64,000 bases of DNA from CAG-791 sp000431495 (GTDB lineage Bacteria > Bacillota > Clostridia > Lachnospirales > Lachnospiraceae), in the NCBI GenBank assembly GCA_052117605.1, contig JBQKIT010000012.1; one strand, written 5' to 3'. Positions 60,177-64,000 of the stretch are shown in pieces; position 1 is the first letter of the stretch, and each line of letters starts with the position of its first letter. The position numbers were made by a program, and so were the translations under genes. A model generated the notes under the pieces. It did no database searches and was not told the DNA's origin. It worked only from the letters and a program-made list of their open reading frames with translations.

Positions 60177-60386
60177 TTATTCGATTCCGGTTACCTTGTA
60201 ATCCTTATCTTCTACGGTTTTCTTTAAAAGATCATCGGATACATCTCCGGAGAGTTCGAGAACCGCGGTTCCATTTTCATGTGAAACCTCTGCGCTGATA
60301 ACACCATCCAGAGCTTCCAGAGCTTTCTTTACCGTTGCCTCGCAGTGGCAGCACATCATTCCTTCAATCTTCATTGTTTTTTTCAT
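60177..60386 (-). CDS. Possible separate CopZ-like chaperone from an internal start
   Basis: In the same frame as the end of copA, ATG at 60384-60386 is preceded by AAGGAAAGGAC, a good ribosome binding site. It would give a 69-residue HMA protein beginning MKKTMKIEGMMCCHCEATV. This length and sequence suit a free CopZ that hands Cu+ to CopA. The internal start is inferred from the signal. It is not shown whether the fused or free form dominates. Confidence 0.5.
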   Translation of the reverse strand: MKKTMKIEGMMCCHCEATVKKALEALDGVISAEVSHENGTAVLELSGDVSDDLLKKTVEDKDYKVTGIE

Positions 60387-62774
60387 TTTTTTGTCCTTTC
60401 CTTTTTCTTTCCCTGTTTCAGGTTGGTTCATGGTTATAAGTTTTCTGTCATTTCGGAGAGTATTTCTGCCTCTGTGATCCTTTCCGGAATCGTGAAGCCG
60501 GAAAAGATTCAGCCGGAGTGCATTCATGCATACGAAGAGGCTTGAGCAGCTCATTGCTGCAGCACCCCACATCGGATTCATGTTAAGTCCCCAATGAGCA
60601 TACAGCCCGGCAGCCAGAGGAATCAAGAGTACATTGTAGAATAAAGCCCAGAAAAGATTTTCGACAATGTTCCGGTAAGATGCACGTGAGAGACGCACTG
60701 CAGCGGAGACATCGGTCAGTCTGGATTTCATCAGGACGACATCGGCTGCATCGATGGCAACATCTGTCCCTGCACCGATGGCAATGCCGATATTTGCCCT
60801 CGTAAGAGCAGGAGCATCGTTGATACCATCTCCGACCATGGCAACCTTTCCGGATTTCTGCAGCATTTGAATGATCTTTTCTTTTTCTTCCGGAAGAACC
60901 TGCGCGGCAACTTCATCCACACCTGCCTGTTTTCCGATGGCGTCTGCTGTTCGGCGATTGTCTCCGGTAAGCATGACAACGCGGATGCCCATATTTCTGA
61001 GCTCCTGAACAGCCCGGGCTGAATCCTTGCGGATGGGATCGGCCACGGCAATCAGACCAAGGAGCCTTCCGTCCTCTTCAAAGTACATCGCTGTTTTTCC
61101 GCTTTCGGAAAGTCTGTCCGCAGCCTTTCTCATATTCGCATGGATGGAGGCCTTTGTCAGGATAAATTTCTCCTTTCCTCCGGAAATCTGTTTACCTTGA
61201 AGAATGCCGGTCAGCCCGTTTCCGGGAAGAACCTGAAGATCAGAAAGTCCGGAGAAATCCGGATTTCCTGCTTTCTCAGATTCGGCGGCATAGGCAATGA
61301 TGGCTTTGGCAAGAGGATGCTCAGAATGATATTCCAGAGCGGCTGCTTTCTGAAGAAGCTCTGATCCGGTGACGCCGTCAGCGGGAAGAACATCTGTCAC
61401 AGCAGGAGCTCCGCTCGTAATGGTGCCGGTTTTATCAAGCGCTACGATTTGAATATTTCCGGTCTCCTGTAAGGCTTCCGCAGTTTTGAATAGAATTCCG
61501 TTTCTGGCTCCGAGACCGTTTCCGACCATAATGGCAACCGGGGTGGCGAGGCCGAGTGCGCAGGGGCAGGATACTACAAGAACGCAGATTCCGTGAGCCA
61601 GTGCAAAACCAATGTCTTTCCCGAGTAGAAGCCAGACCACAATAGTAATGACAGACAGAACAATCACAGAAGGAACAAACACGGAGGAAATCCGGTCAGC
61701 CAGCTTAGCAACGGGGGCCTTTGTGGCAGCTGCGTCGCTGACAAGCGAGATGATCTGGGAAAGAGTGGTATCCTCTCCTACCCTTGTTGCACGGCATTTT
61801 AAGAAACCGCTCTGATTGGTGGTTGCAGAGCTGACCTGGGAGCCGGGCTCCTTGTCGACCGGGATGGATTCTCCGGTCAGAGCAGCTTCGTTGACTGCGC
61901 TGATCCCTTCCAGAACGATACCGTCTGTCGGAATGCTTTCACCGGGTCTTACTGTAAAAATATCTCCGCACTGCACCTCATCGACGGAAACAGTAATCTC
62001 TTTTCCGTTCCGAATCAGGGTTGCGGTTTTAGGAGCAAGCTCCATCAGCGATTTGAGAGCGTTCGTTGTTTTACCCTTGGAAACAGATTCCAGCATTTTT
62101 CCTACGGTAATCAAAGTCAGAATCATGCCGGCAGATTCAAAATAAAACTCATTCATGTAGGGCATTGCTGCTTCGGAGCCACCGGACACCTGTGCGCCTG
62201 TCATGGCAAAGAGCATAACCGTGGAGTAGGCAAAGGCTGCCCCGGAGCCAAGTGCAATGGTGGAATCCATGTTGGGCGTACCATGGAAGAGACTTTTGAA
62301 TCCGGAGATAAAAAATTTCTGATTGATTACCAGTATAATTCCGGATAACAAAAGCTGTATCAGCCCCATTGCGACGTGATTTCCCTTCATGAAGGAAGGA
62401 ACAGGCCACCCCCACATGTGAACACCCATCGAGAAATACATCAGAATGAGGAGAAAGAAAACCGACCAGATCAGCCTTTTCTTCAGAATCCTGGTATTGT
62501 GATCCGTCAGGGCATCCTTTTCTGCGGCAATCTTTGCCGAGTAGCTTTCTTTTCCGGAATCAGAAGCTGCTTCCTTCATGGAGGCACCGTATCCTGCATC
62601 CTCGACGGCCCGGATGACCGCCTCCGGGGCTGCGGAGCCTTCTACGCCAAGCGAATTGGTCAGAAGGCTCACAGAGCAGGAGGTCACTCCCGGAACCTTG
62701 CCAACTGCTTTTTCCACACGTGACTGGCAGGCGGCGCAGCTCATGCCGGTCACAGTATACTGCTTTATACTCAT
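60177..62774 (-). CDS. copA: Copper-exporting P1B ATPase CopA with fused C-terminal CopZ-like domain
   Basis: This protein has 865 residues. An N-terminal HMA domain with GMSCAACQSRVEKAVG binds Cu+. The membrane ATPase has the TGES-type loop AALTGESIPVDKEPG, ion site VVSCPCALGLATPV, phosphorylation site ALDKTGTITSG, the nucleotide motif SEHPLAKAI and MVGDGINDAPAL. After the last helix (LFVCMNALRLNLF) a 40-residue linker leads to a second HMA domain, MKIEGMMCCHCEATVKKAL (CHC). This second domain resembles the CopZ chaperone. An internal ATG at 60386 has an AAGGAAAGGA site, so a separate 69-residue CopZ may also be made. The start at 62774 has AAAGGAG. It follows csoR. Confidence 0.93.
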   Translation of the reverse strand: MSIKQYTVTGMSCAACQSRVEKAVGKVPGVTSCSVSLLTNSLGVEGSAAPEAVIRAVEDAGYGASMKEAASDSGKESYSAKIAAEKDALTDHNTRILKKRLIWSVFFLLILMYFSMGVHMWGWPVPSFMKGNHVAMGLIQLLLSGIILVINQKFFISGFKSLFHGTPNMDSTIALGSGAAFAYSTVMLFAMTGAQVSGGSEAAMPYMNEFYFESAGMILTLITVGKMLESVSKGKTTNALKSLMELAPKTATLIRNGKEITVSVDEVQCGDIFTVRPGESIPTDGIVLEGISAVNEAALTGESIPVDKEPGSQVSSATTNQSGFLKCRATRVGEDTTLSQIISLVSDAAATKAPVAKLADRISSVFVPSVIVLSVITIVVWLLLGKDIGFALAHGICVLVVSCPCALGLATPVAIMVGNGLGARNGILFKTAEALQETGNIQIVALDKTGTITSGAPAVTDVLPADGVTGSELLQKAAALEYHSEHPLAKAIIAYAAESEKAGNPDFSGLSDLQVLPGNGLTGILQGKQISGGKEKFILTKASIHANMRKAADRLSESGKTAMYFEEDGRLLGLIAVADPIRKDSARAVQELRNMGIRVVMLTGDNRRTADAIGKQAGVDEVAAQVLPEEKEKIIQMLQKSGKVAMVGDGINDAPALTRANIGIAIGAGTDVAIDAADVVLMKSRLTDVSAAVRLSRASYRNIVENLFWALFYNVLLIPLAAGLYAHWGLNMNPMWGAAAMSCSSLFVCMNALRLNLFRLHDSGKDHRGRNTLRNDRKLITMNQPETGKEKGKDKKMKKTMKIEGMMCCHCEATVKKALEALDGVISAEVSHENGTAVLELSGDVSDDLLKKTVEDKDYKVTGIE

Positions 62775-62834
62775 CCATTGTCTCCTTTCTTTTTGTCGGG
62801 GGAAAACCGACATTTTACAGTGATTCCGTACACT

Positions 62835-63143
62835 TTATTTCATGAGCTTCTGGAGAACCTTTACCAGCTCATCTACCTTTTCCTCACCGCCGTTGCGGAT
62901 ATCCTCCGTCACACAGGATTTAATGTGCTCGGAAAGAAGTACCTTTGTGAAGCTGTTGAGCGCGCAGGATGCCGCGGACACCTGGGTCAGAATATCCACG
63001 CAGTATGCATTGTTCTCGACCATTCTGCGAATACCGCGGATCTGTCCCTCGATGCGGTTCAAACGAGTGATGAGATCCTTTTCTTCAGCATCCGGTCGAC
63101 TTTTATGACGGCAGCAAAAGCTTTTTTTTTCTTCCTCGCTCAT
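62835..63143 (-). CDS. csoR: Copper-sensing repressor CsoR
   Basis: This 102-residue all-helical repressor has the Cu+-binding set Cys in NNAYCVDILTQVS and His/Cys in LLSEHIKSC. The core begins DLITRLNRIEGQIRGIRRMVE. The N-terminus also carries CC (KSFCCRHKS). The start at 63143 has AAAGGAG. The long frame to 63443 runs through the operator and is not real. With Cu+ bound it leaves the operators upstream, so csoR and copA are turned on by copper. Confidence 0.93.
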   Translation of the reverse strand: MSEEEKKSFCCRHKSRPDAEEKDLITRLNRIEGQIRGIRRMVENNAYCVDILTQVSAASCALNSFTKVLLSEHIKSCVTEDIRNGGEEKVDELVKVLQKLMK

Positions 63144-63201
63144 TGCAACTCCTTTCTGAACCCGCAGTTTTTCTGAAGTGAATAAAATACCAAATAAGCA
63201 G

Positions 63202-63258
63202 ATACCCGCAGGGGGTATCATACAAATAGAATATATACCCTCATGGGGTATATGTAAA
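63202..63258 (-). promoter_or_regulatory. csoR-copA promoter with two CsoR operators
   Basis: Minus-strand TTTACA (63253-63258) and TATATT (63230-63235) are 17 bases apart. Two 17-base palindromes with the same arms, ATACCC-N5-GGGTAT, lie at 63235-63251 (in the spacer) and at 63202-63218 (just after the -10). They match the known G/C-tract type of CsoR sites. Binding at both would block the promoter. Confidence 0.85.
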
Positions 63259-63359
63259 GCAAAAAGAGTTTTCTGCGTACAGCAAGATTTCCTTTTCTTT
63301 TCCGGATGGGCTATAATACAACTAGCTATGCTTTGTATCCTGAAAGGGGATTTTGTCTC

Positions 63360-64000
63360 ATGAAAAATATCATTGTAACCGGCTGCAACGGACAGCTCGG
63401 AATCGCAGTCAATAAGCTTCTTGGTGAGAATGAGGAATATCATCTTGTCAATACCGATGTTTCAGACCCGGGATTTGTCAAGGTGGATCGTAAGCTTGAC
63501 ATCACCAATGTGGAAGAGGTTCTGAATTTTACAAAAGAGGTAAAGCCGTACGCTATCATCAACTGTGCTGCGTACACCGCGGTAGACGCGGCGGAAACAC
63601 ATCTGGATCTGAACTACAGGATCAATGCAATCGGACCGAGAAATCTTGCAATTGCCGCAACCGAGAATCAGGCGAAGCTGGTTCATATCTCTACCGATTA
63701 TGTTTTCCCGGGAACCTCAGAGAAGCCTCTGACAGAGTTTGATTCTACGGGCCCGAAGAGTGTTTACGGCATCACAAAGCTTGCCGGAGAGAATTTTGTG
63801 AAGGATTTTGCCAGAAACTACTTCATTATCCGCACGGCCTGGCTCTACGGAGAGGGCAAGAACTTCGTCCGTACCATGCTGAAGGTTGCGGAAACGCATG
63901 ATGAGGTAACCGTTGTGGATGATCAGTTCGGCTCTCCTACCAGCACGAAGGAGCTGGCAAAGGCGATCGCTGCTCTTCTTCCCACCGATAATTACGGACT
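63360..64000 (+). CDS. dTDP-4-dehydrorhamnose reductase-like protein (RmlD), cut by the window end
   Basis: About 213 residues are visible. It begins MKNIIVTGCNGQLGIAVNKL, with the GxxGxxG nucleotide-binding pattern. It has VKPYAIINCAAYTAVDAAE, VHISTDYVFPGTSEKPLTEF and the catalytic Tyr-x-x-x-Lys in VYGITKLAGE, then FIIRTAWLYGEGKNFVRTML. It reduces dTDP-4-keto sugar to dTDP-rhamnose for surface polysaccharides. AAGGGG is 9-10 bases upstream, and a TATAAT lies at 63312-63317. It runs away from csoR. Confidence 0.88.
   Translation, partial: MKNIIVTGCNGQLGIAVNKLLGENEEYHLVNTDVSDPGFVKVDRKLDITNVEEVLNFTKEVKPYAIINCAAYTAVDAAETHLDLNYRINAIGPRNLAIAATENQAKLVHISTDYVFPGTSEKPLTEFDSTGPKSVYGITKLAGENFVKDFARNYFIIRTAWLYGEGKNFVRTMLKVAETHDEVTVVDDQFGSPTSTKELAKAIAALLPTDNYG

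Noticed and set aside
1..64000. CRISPR arrays, rRNA genes, intact insertion sequences
   Set aside because: No regularly spaced repeats, rRNA sequence or transposase reading frames were seen anywhere in the window.

Overview
The window is a chromosomal segment of a Gram-positive, low-to-medium G+C Clostridia-type bacterium, most likely a member of or close to Lachnospiraceae. Reasons: the Firmicute-type origin order (jag-yidC-yidD-rnpA-rpmH / oriC / dnaA-dnaN-S4-recF-gyrB-gyrA), the adjacent mnmE-mnmG-rsmG-parA-parB block with parS sites, the presence of DUF3881 and DUF4446 genes, strong AGGAGG-type ribosome binding sites, lipobox lipoproteins and many hairpin/T-run terminators. oriC lies at about 50.0-50.48 kb. 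Genes to its left run mostly on the minus strand and genes to its right mostly on the plus strand, so most genes are on the leading strand of replication.

Left edge (1-2.26 kb): the end of an integrated element next to a tRNA-Pro(CGG). It holds a replication/HTH-type ORF and a tyrosine integrase broken by one in-frame TGA, with repeated GGGG(A)CTCAA motifs at its end.

Region 2.3-30.9 kb is mostly metabolic and transport genes. In order: a MATE exporter, a VWA/MoxR pair, a CstA-type transporter, a KdpDE-like two-component pair without a pump, and an oleate hydratase with an added C-terminal membrane anchor and a palindromic operator in its promoter. Next come an OB-like lipoprotein, a Ugp-type sugar ABC system (C-A-E-B), MntP, an HTH regulator with a poly-G leader, a YihS-like sugar isomerase, an orphan sugar-binding lipoprotein, two serine hydrolases and a CPA2 antiporter.

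Region 28.8-36.4 kb is a D-amino-acid/5-oxoproline locus. It has pxpB, pxpC, a D-amino-acid aminotransferase, a DUF1445 protein, pxpA, a DUF4392 protein, alanine racemase and a CDF transporter. DUF1445 and DUF4392 are the two halves of the D-glutamate cyclase that is a single fused protein in animals, so the locus looks like a D-glutamate formation and disposal module.

Region 36.5-49.8 kb is the conserved left flank of the origin: DUF3881, serS, DUF4446, parB, parA, rsmG, mnmG, a cysteine-rich U32-like protein inside the mnmE-mnmG operon, mnmE, jag, yidC, yidD, rnpA and rpmH. One parS sits at the exact centre of a perfect 58-bp palindrome at the rsmG stop codon.

Region 49.8-64.0 kb holds oriC with DnaA boxes, then dnaA, dnaN, an S4-domain gene, recF, gyrB, gyrA, a uracil/hypoxanthine DNA glycosylase, a DUF1858 protein, a csoR-copA copper operon (copA has a CopZ-like domain fused at its C-terminus with its own internal start signals) and the start of an rmlD-like reductase. 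No rRNA, CRISPR array or intact insertion sequence was seen.
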